DNA from: Owenia fusiformis
Taxonomy: Eukaryota > Annelida > Polychaeta > Sabellida > Oweniidae
Direction: 5' to 3'
Length of the DNA: 64,000 bases
Assembly (NCBI GenBank): GCA_903813345.2
Contig: CAIIXF020000004.1
Span: 15,011,196 to 15,075,195, forward strand
Position numbers and translations under genes: made by a program. Within the stretch, counting starts at the first letter, position 1, and every line of letters starts with the position of its first letter. This document shows positions 1 through 12,000 of the stretch, piece after piece. A model generated the notes under the pieces. The model ran no database searches. It saw only the letters and a list, made by a program, of their open reading frames with translations, and had not been told where the DNA came from.

Positions 1-66
1 TTCATTCCAGGCATCAAAACTGAAACCCTGGAGGAAGATGGCAAGAAGATAGTGACCTCACAATGA
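1..66 (+). CDS. Possible last exon of an unrecognised upstream gene (partial)
   Basis: Frame 1 is open from the window edge and ends at TGA 64-66. It reads FIPGIKTETLEEDGKKIVTSQ in two parts (FIPGIKTETL, then EEDGKKIVTSQ). TTCATTCCAG at 1-10 could also be a splice acceptor, which would make the exon start at 11. The other two frames close within the segment. An AATAAA at 849-854 would fit a 3' UTR of about 0.8 kb. I do not recognise the protein. If it is real, the whole 5' part of CNTRL should lie between here and 5232, where I found no exons, so this may instead be a chance reading frame. Confidence 0.3.
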   Translation, partial: FIPGIKTETLEEDGKKIVTSQ

Positions 67-860
67 GGTAATAATGCAATATCTGCCATCACCATTCGCT
101 CGTATGAAGAAGCATGCCAAAGACTGCTTCTGTCATGACCTAATAAGAATCATAGTCAATACAGTTGATTTTGATGTGGTTTAAACTGGCAGTAACTTGT
201 GCTGAAAATGTCAATTTGGATTGCATATGGCCTATGGTGAGGGGAAATTCCTCCAGTATGTACGACCTGCCTTAGATATTTCAAGGCCACTTGGCCATGA
301 ACAAAGTTTAGCCCTTACCATTTTTCATACAATCGCCAGATGCATTCTGCTACTACTCTTAGTCAACTGATTTGCAGGAATAGAAGGTGTACCCAGAGGT
401 TACGCAAGTGTTCTTAAGCTTTAAATCTTTTTTGATACCCTAAAATTAGAAGACTAGAGTCCTTATTCATTCTGATGCATTCTTACCCACAGTTTCTATC
501 ACCACATGAATGTGGCTGGACTACTTCCACTGCTGATACTGAGGCCACAACATGAAATGTAGGTCATGGGGTAGATACATGTACCTGTGTCAAGAGAACA
601 GATGCAAATGTTTGAAAGCAGATCTGATTTGCTCTGAGCTATGTAGCTGTAGGAGAGACTGTCAGAATCCATAAATTGTGACTCCTTTGATTAGGTTTTA
701 TAGATTTGGATTATATACTCAAATGATAATATACAGAATCTTAACAATGCTACTACTCGTGCGAGTATGAACTGGACTTTTCAAACATTTTCATATCTTA
801 GAAAATGTTCTATAAAACTAGATAGTATTGCCATTGGTACTAAAAAGGAATAAATGGCTG
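67..860 (+). other. Unassigned stretch, possibly 3' UTR of the upstream gene
   Basis: No convincing reading frame or repeat structure is visible. A canonical AATAAA lies at 849-854. The assignment as 3' UTR depends entirely on the reading frame ending at 66 being real. Confidence 0.2.
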
Positions 861-1790
861 TTGAGGTTCATTTTTTATAATTGTTAATCATTATTGTATA
901 TCTCAGTAGCAATAATATGACAAAACTAGACTATATTCACTATTTTGAGCTCATTTGAGCAGACAATATGATATATCTTTGTTTAGATTTTTAAGGTAAA
1001 ATTAGGTCATTCCTGACCTATCATAAACTACACTACCAATCTCAAACTGCATCAAACAGCATTGTTTCATAAACAGTGCTGTAAAAACAGTACTGCACAC
1101 AGCTGTTTTCTAAAACAGTACTGAGCTGTAAAAACAGTACTGTACTACGCTGTCCAAAACAGATGGTGTTAGAATAGCATTGTACATTGCTATATAGTGC
1201 AGTACTCTGACTGCACTGTTCAGTACTGTTTACAGCGCTGCAAGAAGATGTTGCGGATTAGGGGTGTAATATGAAAATGTCATTTTCTTATAATTTCCAA
1301 TCATTTTTTCACTCCTTGGGAATGATATGATAAAACAGGACTAAATATACCATCTTAAGCTCATTTGAGGTGACTATGTCTCATATTTAGAAAATTATTA
1401 AGGTAAAATAAGGTTACCCCAGGGCCATCAAGAGCTTAAGTGAAAATTTTGATTTTTTAGATATATCCGATCATTTTCTACATCTTATTGGAAGAAGTAT
1501 GATGAAACAGAACTATATGCAACATCTTGAGCTAATTTGAGATGCATATATTACATATCTGGGAAATTATTAGGGTAAAATATGGTTACCCCTGGCCCTT
1601 TAGAACCGAAAATGAAAATTTGATTTTTTTTTAATTTCCAATAATTTTTTTACATTTAATTAGGAATAATATGACAAAACAATACTTAATGCAACATTTA
1701 GAATTCATATGAGGCCCAAACATTGCGTATCTTAAAAATTATTAAGGTAAAATAAGGTCACCCCTAGGCCGCAAGGGCTTAAATATCCAT
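861..1790. repeat. Tandem repeat, about 165 bp unit, four diverged copies
   Basis: Four related units begin near 861, 1267, 1436 and 1601. Each carries the ordered landmarks AATAATATGA, ACAAAAC, GAGCTCATTTGAG and AAGGTAAAATAAGGTNACCCC, with variations. The first and second units are separated by a palindrome-rich insertion (about 1030-1255). No open reading frame is shared between units, so this looks like non-coding satellite-like DNA. Confidence 0.7.
1030..1255. repeat. Cluster of CAGTACTG-type palindromes
   Basis: The words ACAGTACTG, CAGTGCTG and ACAGCGCTG recur at short irregular intervals, for example AACAGTACTGCACACAGC and AAACAGTACTGAGCTGT. Many form short inverted repeats with each other, giving several potential overlapping hairpins. 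The block interrupts the 165 bp tandem repeat and appears to be a separate insertion. A similar CAGTACTG core is found in the minisatellite at 56545-56715. Confidence 0.6.
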
Positions 1791-2110
1791 ATTTCGATAA
1801 TTTATTTCTCAAAAATTACATGAGCTACACAAGCCATATATCATATGAGTGATTAACACCTATATCTCTATTAGTATGAATTTTTTCAGGATGATCAGAC
1901 ATCACATTCTTGAAATACAGTACTTGATGTCCCATATTTGACCCTTTGAAAGATGAATTCACGCTAGATAATTGGGTTAAAATGTATTTTCCTTCCTAAA
2001 CACCACTTCTAAAATAGTTTTTTCTCAATTTCAAGGCTCAAAGCAATCACCAAATGAAGTCATTTAAAGAAATATACTTTACAACTATTTTTATTTATTT
2101 TATTATAATG

Positions 2111-2140
2111 TACCCCCTCCCCGCCTGATAGGGGTGGGGG
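2111..2140. other. C-rich/G-rich hairpin
   Basis: TACCCCCTCCCC is followed after a 6-8 base loop by GGGGTGGGGG, giving a stem of about 10 G-C rich pairs in AT-rich surroundings. The G-rich arm could also adopt other folds. It has no gene context; its function is unknown. Confidence 0.5.
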
Positions 2141-2456
2141 TCAGAGGCTTACAATCCATGAAGACCACCCCGAATCACTTGCCCCGAAATCATTTTTCAT
2201 TCAGATCATATGTTTCTACAACTGTGCCAAGTTTGTTGCTTTCCTGAAAAAGTCGAACTACCAAAGGGACATCTGACTGCGCTATTATAATAGATACAAA
2301 GATCAAACTCATAATATTCTGAGTAAATAGGTGGTGACATTTTGTCATGTTAATGCCTTATTTTTATTTGTAGCCTTGGTACTCTTCTATATGTTTAAAA
2401 CAGCTTTTTTTATGTCCCCACCACATAGTGTGGGGCCATATTGTCGTCCTAGGCGC

Positions 2457-2523
2457 GTCCGTCCGTCCGTCCGTCCGTCTGTCTGTCTGTCTGGTTGTCT
2501 GTCTGTCCGTCCGTACGTCCGGC
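2457..2523 (+). repeat. (GTCC)n / (GTCT)n microsatellite
   Basis: Direct tetranucleotide runs of GTCC, then GTCT, then GTCC again. The same kind of tract sits near the left end of the elements at 32598-32640 and 62567-62580, so it appears to be a structural part of this class of element rather than an independent microsatellite. Confidence 0.85.
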
Positions 2524-2993
2524 AGTTTTCTCCAAAACCGCTACAGGTATCACCTTCTAATTTTCAGGAATAACTTATGAGTGCCTATAGATGTGGATGA
2601 AAAAAATTTAACTCGAAACCTACTTCCTGTCGGCCATTTTTAAGTCAAATGCTAAAATCCTTGTCTGCAAACTTTAAGAAAAACTGCTTCACAGTTGCTT
2701 TTAAAACTTTAACATCTTGTTCAGCTCACTTCATTCTAGATCTGATTAGGTTTTGGACCTGCTAGCTCAGTCATGTCAGCCATTTTGAATGTCTTAAGAA
2801 AAGTTAGCGTGCGATAATACTTTGTATCATATTGAATGGTGTTTTTGAGTTTTCATACTTTAACTATTTAGTAGCTTTATAAATAATTTCAGATGTACTT
2901 TGCTGTAAAAGCCTACTTTATTGTTAACAGTAGTTATATGTGATAATTTTGTAAAAAGAAATCAGCAAAAACTCATCAGGACTTTTTTATTGT

Positions 2994-3810
2994 CGGCCAT
3001 TTTGGATTTTTCGGTCCTAAAATCTTGTCTGTGAAGTCTTGTCTGCGCATTTTCAGGTGAATCGTTTGGTGGATCAATTTCAAATTTTCAGGGATGATTC
3101 TTAGTATAAAAATCTAGATCTCATTAGTTTTTTGGCATTCTGGGTAAATGTCAAGGCATCCATTTTGGATTTTCCGTCCTAAAATCTTGTCTGTAAAGTC
3201 TTGTCTACTCGTTTTCAGGTGAACTGTTTGGTAGATCAATTTCAAATTTTCAGGACTGATTCTTAGTATGAAAATCTAGAACTGATTAGTTTTTTGGCAT
3301 TCTGGGTAAATGTCAAGGCAGCCATTTTGGATTTTCCGTCTTAAAATCTTGCCTGTAAAGTCTTGTCTACGCGTTTTTAGGTGAATGGTTTGATAGATCA
3401 ATTTCAAATTTTCGGGGATGATTCTTTGTATGAAAATCTACATCTGATTACTTTTTTTGCATTCTGCGTAAATGTTAAGGCAGCCATTTTGGATTTTCTG
3501 TCCTAAAATCTTGTCTGTAAAGTCTTGTCTACCCGTTTTCAGGTGAACCGTTTGGTAGATCAATTTCATATTTTCAGGGATGATTCTTAGTATGAAAATC
3601 TACAAACAGATTAGTTTTTTGACATTCTTGGTAAATGTCAAGGCAGCCATTTTGGATTTTCCATCCTGAAATCTTGTCTGTAAAGTCTTGTTTACATGTT
3701 TTCTGGTTAACTGTGTGACGGATCAATTTCAAGGTGGCCACTTTGGATTTTCCGTCCTCAAATTGTGTTGGTAAAGTCTTGTCTACTCATTTTCAGGATA
3801 ACCATTTCAC
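2994..3810. repeat. 162 bp tandem repeat, about five copies
   Basis: The landmark GCCATTTTGGATTTTCCGTC returns near 2996, 3158, 3320, 3482 and 3644, a spacing of 161-162 bp, followed by a shortened sixth copy near 3727. Each unit also carries CTTGTCTGTAAAGTCTTGTC and TTTTTTGGCATTCTGGGTAA. No frame is maintained. It lies inside the element 2413-3833. Confidence 0.85.
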
Positions 3811-3880
3811 GGGATCACCACTTGGTGGGGACATTTTGTACACATTTGTGTTCTTGTAATATTGCTACTTTTTGAATGTA

Positions 3881-4490
3881 CAGGGTGTCAAATAAGTCCC
3901 GTCCCCCCTCTACAGCCAAAACCAAGATATTTGGTACCAAGTGTGATATATCATTTGAAAGGTCTTCCAAAGTTACGTTGATTGGCATATATCTGACACG
4001 TGTCAATCAATCTCACAAATTTTGACATCGTATTAATTGATGTGACCATATGCCTAGAAAAATGGCAATCTGGTGTATTTGGCAGGATTTTAAGAATCGG
4101 GTATAAGAAAAGTCAAGGGACCAAAATATGACTAAATATGTTTATGGCGATGAATTTAACCAATTTCTGGATAGGGTTAGATGTGTAGAAAATAGAGGTG
4201 CAAGGAAAGTGGTGAAAACCTTTTTGTTACAAGTGGAATGCGAAAAAGATAAACTTTTTGATGTATTTCTGAGGTCATATTCTTGTCATTTTGATGCAAA
4301 AAAGCTACTTAAAGGAGGCAACATTAACTATAAAAAACATCATAAAAATATAGGTAAATTTCAACAAAAATACTTGAGAGTTGGCCAGTGAACATAACTT
4401 TGGATGATCTTTCCAATGGTATATCACACTAGGCACCGTCTGTTAAGGTTTTAGCTGTAGCAGGGGGGACAGGACTTATTTGACACCCTG
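3881..4490 (+). mobile_element. Tc1/mariner-type remnant, deleted, with transposase C-terminal trace
   Basis: CAGGGTGTCAAATAAGTCC at 3881 is inverted at the right end (GGACTTATTTGACACCCTG, ending 4490), and both ends are flanked by TA, the Tc1/mariner target. The 0.6 kb interior is far too short for a full transposase of about 340 residues. A plus-strand frame at 4128-4391 ends with LFDVFLRSYSCHFDAKK and GGNINYKKH, which resembles the family's C-terminal LxxLLxSYPxRLxA...GGxTNY. The catalytic DD and D/E region is absent. Internal deletion derivative, not autonomous. Confidence 0.75.
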
Positions 4491-5232
4491 TATTTGGGGA
4501 ATTTATCTGACACATCATGAGAATTCTGGAAAAAGCCTAAAAATCAGGGTTTTGGGTTCTAAAATGGGACTTTTTCAAGAAAATATACTGGTTTATCTTC
4601 AATTAATTAAAACATATTGAAGATAAAATAACTTATGAATAGTAGCGAAGGTCTAAAAAAGCATGAATATTATAAATTCTGAATTTTTTATAGATTGAGG
4701 GCTATTATTGCTGAAAAAGGTTGACATAAAACACTTCTTTTTCAGATTTCTTCATTTTTAATTAACAAAATCTGTTTTTAGTAAATCATGACATCACAAA
4801 GTCAAATTATCATCAACATTCAAAAATTTGAAATATATATAATGACATCTTGTGGTATTGCTACACACGGTTTATTCATGTGATCTTAAGTAATCTTTAA
4901 GAACGATGCAATGTCCTTTTTTTATTGCCCACCCTGTAGAAATGCCTTATTTAAAGAATATGAGGATCAAGTAAATCCCAATGATTTTACAAAAATTCAC
5001 TGTTATTGCATTTCATTTTGAACTTGTCAAAATGAGGCACTTTACTATGTGTGACCACCAAGAAATGGTGCCATAATTTTTATGACTTACACATTGCAAT
5101 CAGCAGTTGGTGGTTAGTTATGGTCATCTTTATCAACAATTCTTATTACATTTTTAACCATTTCCAGGCAAATAGAATTTGTTTTGTAACATTGTTGATG
5201 CACATAATATTAAAACATTTTTTTCATGTAAG
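4491..5232. other. AT-rich stretch, no gene seen
   Basis: It contains no exon that I can support. CCCACCCTGTA near 4929-4939 looks like the right end of a further CAGGGTG-type element whose left end I could not find. The rest is simple AT-rich sequence leading into the acceptor of CNTRL exon 1. Confidence 0.4.
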
Positions 5233-6017
5233 ACATCTCCCATCCACCCTGATGTACGTGAGACATTGAAACAAACAATGGATGCAGAGTTGGCTGATAA
5301 ATACAGAAGTATAGAGAGAGGTAACAAAACAGTTGTGAAATTTGATATACTTGTATTGAGGCTTAGTATATCTGCATTCATAATGTGAAAGAAAAAGATT
5401 TACAATATCGTATTGAAGTCTCCACTTAACCCATTTTAATCTTCGTTGTAGGATCTGTTTCTAATGGTATGACCCTTTAATGTTCCCTGTTTTATGTAAG
5501 TTGGTGATCTGTATTAAATGATCCAATTCATATCAGTTTTTTGATCTTCTTGTACTTTAGCCCAAGAGAAGCTGGCCAAGCTACAAGGTGAGCTAGAAGG
5601 CACCCAATCACAACTCATTCAAGCTACTGAAGAGCTCCAGAAACTTTCCAACCTCTCTCCCAGGAGAGTTCCTCTAGCAGAAACTGATAAAGGAGAGCTT
5701 AGGAACACACTTGCATCAAAAATGCAAATGGTAAGAGACACATTGCTACATTTAGTTACATTTAATACTACTTGTATAAGTATTAAAGAATAGCTTCATG
5801 GGTCACAATAACTAATTTAAAAGTCACATTACATTGCCTGCTTTGATGTTAAATTTATAATTTTGATTCCTGCTTTTAGATCAGTACTCTGCAAGACAAC
5901 TCTGCCCAGATAGAAGAGGGAATGCTGACAGCCCAGGGAGACATTCAACAAAATAAAGCTGATGTGGCTGAACTGAGAGGTCGCATGCAGAGAACTGACA
6001 GTCAGGGGTCCCTTTAT
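5233..6017 (+). CDS. CNTRL: CNTRL exons 1-3 of this window (first coiled coil)
   Basis: Exons 5233-5320 (phase 0 to 1), 5561-5730 (1 to 0) and 5880-6017 (0 to 0). The first begins TSPIHPDVRETLKQ and runs into AQEKLAKLQGELEGTQSQL, then QATEELQKLSNLSP. This matches the vertebrate segment AQTRLSELHDEIEKAEQQ followed by RATEEFKQL, roughly residue 450 of the human protein. So about 400 N-terminal residues, including the LRR domain, should precede it. Exon 1 has no in-frame ATG and a reasonable acceptor (TTTTCATGTAAG), so it is an internal exon. Heptad-rich, Gln/Glu-rich coiled coil. Confidence 0.88.
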
Positions 6018-9000
6018 GTAAGTGAATCTAAATGAAACATTATGCATGTTTTTATTGCACACTTGGGTGCTATATTGTGATCAGTTGGGTGGGCAGGCAA
6101 TCTGTTGGTCGAGCGGGTGGCCGTAGTTTGAGGGATTTATCTGAAATTTTCAGGGATGTTTCGACCTACACAAGTTTAGAACTGATTATTAGTTTTGGGG
6201 AACTCTGGGTAAATGTTAGGCAGCCATTTTGGATTTCAGTCCTAAAATCCTATCAGTCATGACTTGTCTACAGGTTTTCAGCCAAACTGTTATAGTGATT
6301 CATCTGAAATTTTCAGGGATGTTTCTATGTATGAAAGTTTAGAACTGATTAGTTTTTTGGCATTCTGGGTTAATGTTGAGGCTTACATATATAGCTTATC
6401 TATATATATAGCTTTATTATCCTCAAATGAAATGCAATTAAGAGTAGACTGCAAATATTGTATTGTTGTAATATGGGCCTTGTAAAATTCAAAATGGCCG
6501 TGCCTTATATGGAATTTTGCAGTAAATTTCTGATCTCTTCAAAGTATGGCTATTTTATTCTCAAATGGAAGGAAATTTAGGGCAGATCACTATTTTTGTA
6601 TTGTTTTTCTGATTTGTGCCTCAGAAAATTCAAATTGTCCCTATTATTTGTGCCTTTAAATGGTCACACAAATGGTAACCCAAAAATTGGTAGAAATTCT
6701 GATATATCTATTGTTTCCAATGTTTATATTTTTTGTGACAAATACAGATTCATATATGTTAATTATATAAGCACAAGTGCCAAAGGGAAAGGACGAAAAG
6801 TTGTAATGGAACTTAGCAAGAAAAAGCAAACTCTAAGTGCATACCAGTCTAGAAAAACAGACCCCATATAGCCCAAAACCATGATCTAACGTGAAAAGAA
6901 ACAATGTCTAATACCCCCTTTCCCCCACCATTCAAGAACCATCATACTGAAGTCATTACAATACATGTTGAAGTGTTCGCTGGGATTTGCTACTCTGTGG
7001 AGTTGCCGTTTTCTATTTAGTCTTGGGGCATTCTGAGTAAATGTTAAGGCAGCCATTTTGGATTTTCTGTTCTAAAATGTTGTCTGTTAAGGCTTGTCTA
7101 CAGGTTATTATGGATTCATCTGAAATTTTTAGGAATGTTTCTATGTATAAAAGTTTAGAACTGATTAGTTTTTGGGCAGTCTGGGTAAATTTTAGGGTCA
7201 TTTTGGATTTTCTGTTCCAAAAACTGTCTATTTTATTCAAGGGTGCGATTCTGTTCACACTGTGTCATGTTTTAATTATAAATTCATCAGTAATAAGCTG
7301 ATGTAAAGATCCAGTGTGTCATTGCCTTAATTTTTTCTACAGGGTGGTCCAAAAAGTGGAGCAAGTAAAAACATCAAACCGACACATTAGAATCCAAAAA
7401 AGCTCAAGATCACATTTGTAAATTTATATTGCTTATTCACTAGGAGGCATAGAAAAGTGGTTTTATTCCAAGGGCAATTCACTTCAATACAATTAGTTCA
7501 TTTATTATTTCCATGGGCAAATTAGTATATATGGAATAAATATATAAGCACTAGTGCCAAAGGGAAAGGACCAAAAGTTGTAATGGAACTTAGCAAGAAA
7601 AAGCAAACTCTAAGTGCATTCCAGTCAAGAAAAACAAACCCCATATATCCCAAAACTATGATCTAACGTGAAAAGAAACAATGTCTAATACCCCCTTTCC
7701 CCCACCATTCAAGAACCAATATCACAATCCAAGACCTGAAGACCAAGGGACATTTCATTCATACTGAAGTCATTACAATACATGTTGAAGAAAAAATTAG
7801 AAATTGATAGCCAATACTCATAACCTCAAAAATAGTTGTAGATACAAGTTCTCATACAAGATAGGGCATTCAGTCTCAAATGATGTGGGATAGATAAAAT
7901 CCAGTCTCCAAGTCCATAGGCGTTTCAAAGGGTCAACATCCATCCACAAAAGCGGTCGCCATAATCCATAAAACACAATAATTCACAATGCTCATTCGGA
8001 GAAAACTATGGCCGGTTTCGATAAGTTGTTTTCGAATTTTTCTAGCGAGTGATGAGAGAAGAAATGTCAGACAAACAACATCAAATAGACACAAGAACTC
8101 AAGATTACACAGAGCTCCAAGCACAACTTGAAGATATGTTGAATCATATAGCACAAGAGACAAATGATGTCAAATCTATAGAAAAACAGTTACGTGAGGG
8201 TAAGGCTTTAGAAATATTGTTTGAAAACTATGAACTCTAATAGATGATACAAACTCACAACCAGATTGTTTTACAGTGTGCAGTATCGAATTCCAAAAGC
8301 TTATGTTATGTAAATCACATGGTTATATGATCTTGAATCTATTTGACTGATGACAAAAAGGATCCTCAAAAAGGATCTCATAAAATTTGCTTTTATTTTT
8401 ACCCAAGGTGTTTACCTCTGTGTATATATTTTTGTTATTTGTTTTAATCTAAAAAATGATTATACAGGGTTTCAAATAAGTCTGTTCTCCCCCCTTAACT
8501 TTTTTAGTTTAAATTTATCATACTTTCCTATATATCATTTTGAAGCTCATGGAGAATGCTGATCACCCTCAAAAAAACAATCATAAACTCCTTCCAATGA
8601 AAATGCTACAATGGTTCTTGTAAGGTTGTAATTGACCTTTGATTACGTCAAAACAAGTAAAATTACCAGGTAATAGTGAATGAAAAGTGAAAAGTTGATA
8701 CTGCAGTGACAATGCCAGCATTGGGTGATTTCGATGTTTCTTAATATCATTACAGAGAAAAACGTGTTACATTTAGGGGAACCTTTGAAGCAGGGGCATC
8801 TTTCATCACAAAATAGTCGATAACACCTAAAATTAAACTTTCTGAATGATTTATACAAGATCATATCCTTGTAGAATTGAGGCCATCCGGGCTGCTGGGG
8901 GAGACATACAGACTATTAAAAAAAGTGAAATATGGACATCACTAAAAATACTCTAAAAGATTTGGAATTTAACCAAACACTCTGAGATTTGGTGTGTGAT

Positions 9001-12000
9001 CAGCAAATTAAATTCCCTTTAAGATGATATTTACCGACCCTATGTTTTCTCTGAATTAAAAAAGTTTAGGGGGGAGAACAGACTTATTTGACACCCTGTA
9101 TATTTATACATTTTTATTTATTCTTCTAATTTTAGTGCTTTTTACATATAATTTCAAAATGTTCTTTCTAACTTGAACTGTGGTGTTATAATTCTCTCTC
9201 CTCACAAGGTCCTCTAAACTGTGGTGTCACCAATTTGCCAGTTCTGGAAAAACAGAGATAATTTATAAGAACAATTGCATTTGATCGATTCTCTTATTTG
9301 AAAAACTCTCATTGTAAACACTTTGAAATACCTTTATATGTGGAAACCTGCATAATCAAACACTTTTTGACAATCCCAATAGAATAACGCAGATGCGAGT
9401 AGGTAGTTACCAGATTCACCACCAGGTGGCTCGTTCGGGTCAGATAGCATGGTGGGTATAGGAGAAAGTTCCCTTAAACTTAAATCACATCTGTTTTAAT
9501 GATTAAATTTTCATATAACCCTTATGTATCTAATAGTTATGCAAACTGAAATATGTCCAGTAAAAGAAAAGGTTATCTATCCAATACAAGAAAAGATATT
9601 TCACTTTTTGTGATTTTGTATCATGGGGTCTATGGAGAATCAACCCGAACAAGAAGTCACATTTTCAAAAAAAATAAATTTTCAAAGTTGATAAACAATT
9701 TTCGAAACCATATTTCTAGATGTACTTTTACATGCAGGTTTTAAATATGACATCACTTTGACTGAATTTTGATTATTTAATGACGTAAATCAAGATTATT
9801 TCTACTCGCACCTTGTCTATTGGGCAGATTTGACAGGTATTGCTACATTTGAAATTTTGAACAAAAGTTGAACCATTAAAATTAGTATTGAAAGAATTGA
9901 TGCATGAGATATATAAATTTTGTAAGATAAATATTCTTTAATCCAACTTACTTGCAAGCATGTACTGTCATATCACACTGACTTGGGAATGTTACATATT
10001 TTTCCCCATCATATGCGCATATAGGATTATAGATCATGGGACATGCTGTGGGGCATTCTGGTCTGTCACTAGATCTCCTTTGTATACCTTCTGCTGATTC
10101 CCTGGTTGGGACTTGTGCTTTATTGCCTTGCCTCTTACCAGCTTGGACATTTCCTGCATGCAATAGATAAAAAATAATTCACTTCTAGCATCCAACCTCG
10201 GTATAATTATTGGAAATCTTTTATAAAATTATTCAAGAATCATATTTAGTTTTCAAATGTGGTCTAAAGATTCAATCAGTGAATGCATATAATTAAAACC
10301 AAAACAACCAATGAAAACTGTGTGAATGATAACATGTGAAAATGGATGAATATGAGTTTCCTTATGCAGAAACAAAATACCTTATACCTACAATACAGCC
10401 TAAAAAGAATACTCCTAGGAACAAAACCAGTGCTGCTCTGTTCATAATTTCAAATTATGTTTTCTTTTCATTGAATAATGTTTGCTATTCCTTCAGATGT
10501 TGACTTCATATGATTCTTAGATGCACCACAAGTAGTTGCATTATAAAGGTACTTATCTATGAGGGAAGTGGCTCTTGTTACCATTTACAGTACATATTGT
10601 CCCTTACAGATAAATAAATGATTTTCATGGAAAAAGTATTGACATCTGCTATCAATAAGAATGTCCTACAAAATGGATGAAGAGTGAAATTACAAGTTTT
10701 CAGATATACAGTTATCAATGGTTAAAACAACACCAACGGCACTTTCATGTTTTTCTTTTGAAGATTTAGAGGGAAGTTTCTATACCATGAGGAATTTTAC
10801 CTTGTATAGAGAAATTTTATGAACTGATAAGTTTTATTGATTTATTATATCCTGACTTAGTTACTTATTAAACAATACCCAAGACCAATTTCACATTATC
10901 AAACTGGACCAAACATATCATGAAGCAATGGTTGTGTGACTTCCACCAGTCAAACATTTTCCCAGGGTCATATGACTTCCATTGGCCAATCATATTTCAG
11001 GATGGTCTTGGGAGACATGATATCATTTGAATGTTCAAGAATGTTTAATTTCAATTGTCAAGATTTTTATTGTTTCTGCTTAAAGGTTGATAGACAGTTG
11101 TTCAGCAATTAAGTTCAAAAGAACAATTAGAACTGAATTGAATTAGGCATTATGTATGCGTTACATTTTTTGGATCGTACTCTATGTTCTATACTTGAGT
11201 CTATCAGCCAAATTTCATACCTTATTTTTAAAGTAGAGGTTATCTCCCTTATTTTTTATTTAGTGGTTTAAATTTGCATTCATTCTAGGGACGGGATATA
11301 TGCTAATGATAATGATTGATTAATGTCTTTTTTAAGCAGTATGCTCTTAGTATAATTCTAATTTATTAAATTTCTAAAGTGAATAATATTGTTTTATTAT
11401 ACTGTATATAACATATGTATCAATGCAAAGTACCTATTTCAATTGAATGAGTGCAACTGTACTGCAAGTGTCGAAATTGATAATTAAGCAATCAAATGAC
11501 AGTGTGGATCATATCCACTCCGACAGTAGCCCCAGGCGGATGTAAATATTTAGAGTCAAGTGTAAAATTGAGGTGCCTTGCCACATTGTCTAATATAAAA
11601 AAACATGAAATTTGCCATTGTTGAATATTATAGAACAATTTTTAGTACTTTCATAAACATATTACTTTCTTTTTAAATAGTTTTATTGACAAGAAAACTG
11701 TTAGTATACATATAATTTATCATTGGTAACACTGTGGCAAGTGTAAGTTTTCATTGGTGAGTGTAAAAACACAAGTCGATTGCCACTTTTCGAGTGACAG
11801 AAAAATCCTACAACACTGAATGAACCATTATAGTTTTCCACAAAAAATACTTTTCTTTCAGATTTGAACCCAAATGTAGCTGAGATTTTGGAATATTTTT
11901 TTGCTGTTTTCTTTATATTACTTACAAATCGGGGCATTCGAAAATAGAGATTTCTCTAAGAAAATAACTAAGGATGTTATTAATGAGTTTCTACTAACTG

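Larger units (their letters stand above)
2413..3833. mobile_element. Non-autonomous DNA element with TGTCCCCACCA terminal repeats
   Basis: TGTCCCCACCA at 2413-2423 is the exact inverse complement of TGGTGGGGACA at 3823-3833, giving an 11 bp terminal inverted repeat around a 1.42 kb body. Just inside the left end is a (GTCC)n/(GTCT)n tract (2457-2523), and the right half is a 162 bp tandem repeat. There is no coding capacity. No clear target-site duplication is visible. Related fragments recur at about 6060-7020. Confidence 0.55.
6018..8045 (+). other. CNTRL: CNTRL intron 3 with repeat fragments
   Basis: A 2.0 kb phase-0 intron. It holds fragments of the 162 bp repeat family (about 6060-6380 and 7020-7240), two copies of a 200 bp dispersed repeat, and a CAGGGTGGTCC word at 7343 that looks like the left end of a DNA element without a partner. 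No additional in-frame exon was seen. Confidence 0.7.

Noticed and set aside
8049-8051. Start codon for a separate gene at the beginning of exon 4
   Set aside because: The codon is GTG, the exon has a good acceptor and continues the conserved centriolin sequence in phase.
11701-11937. 78-codon minus-strand frame
   Set aside because: No recognisable domain, no convincing splice sites; kept only as a note within the intron description.
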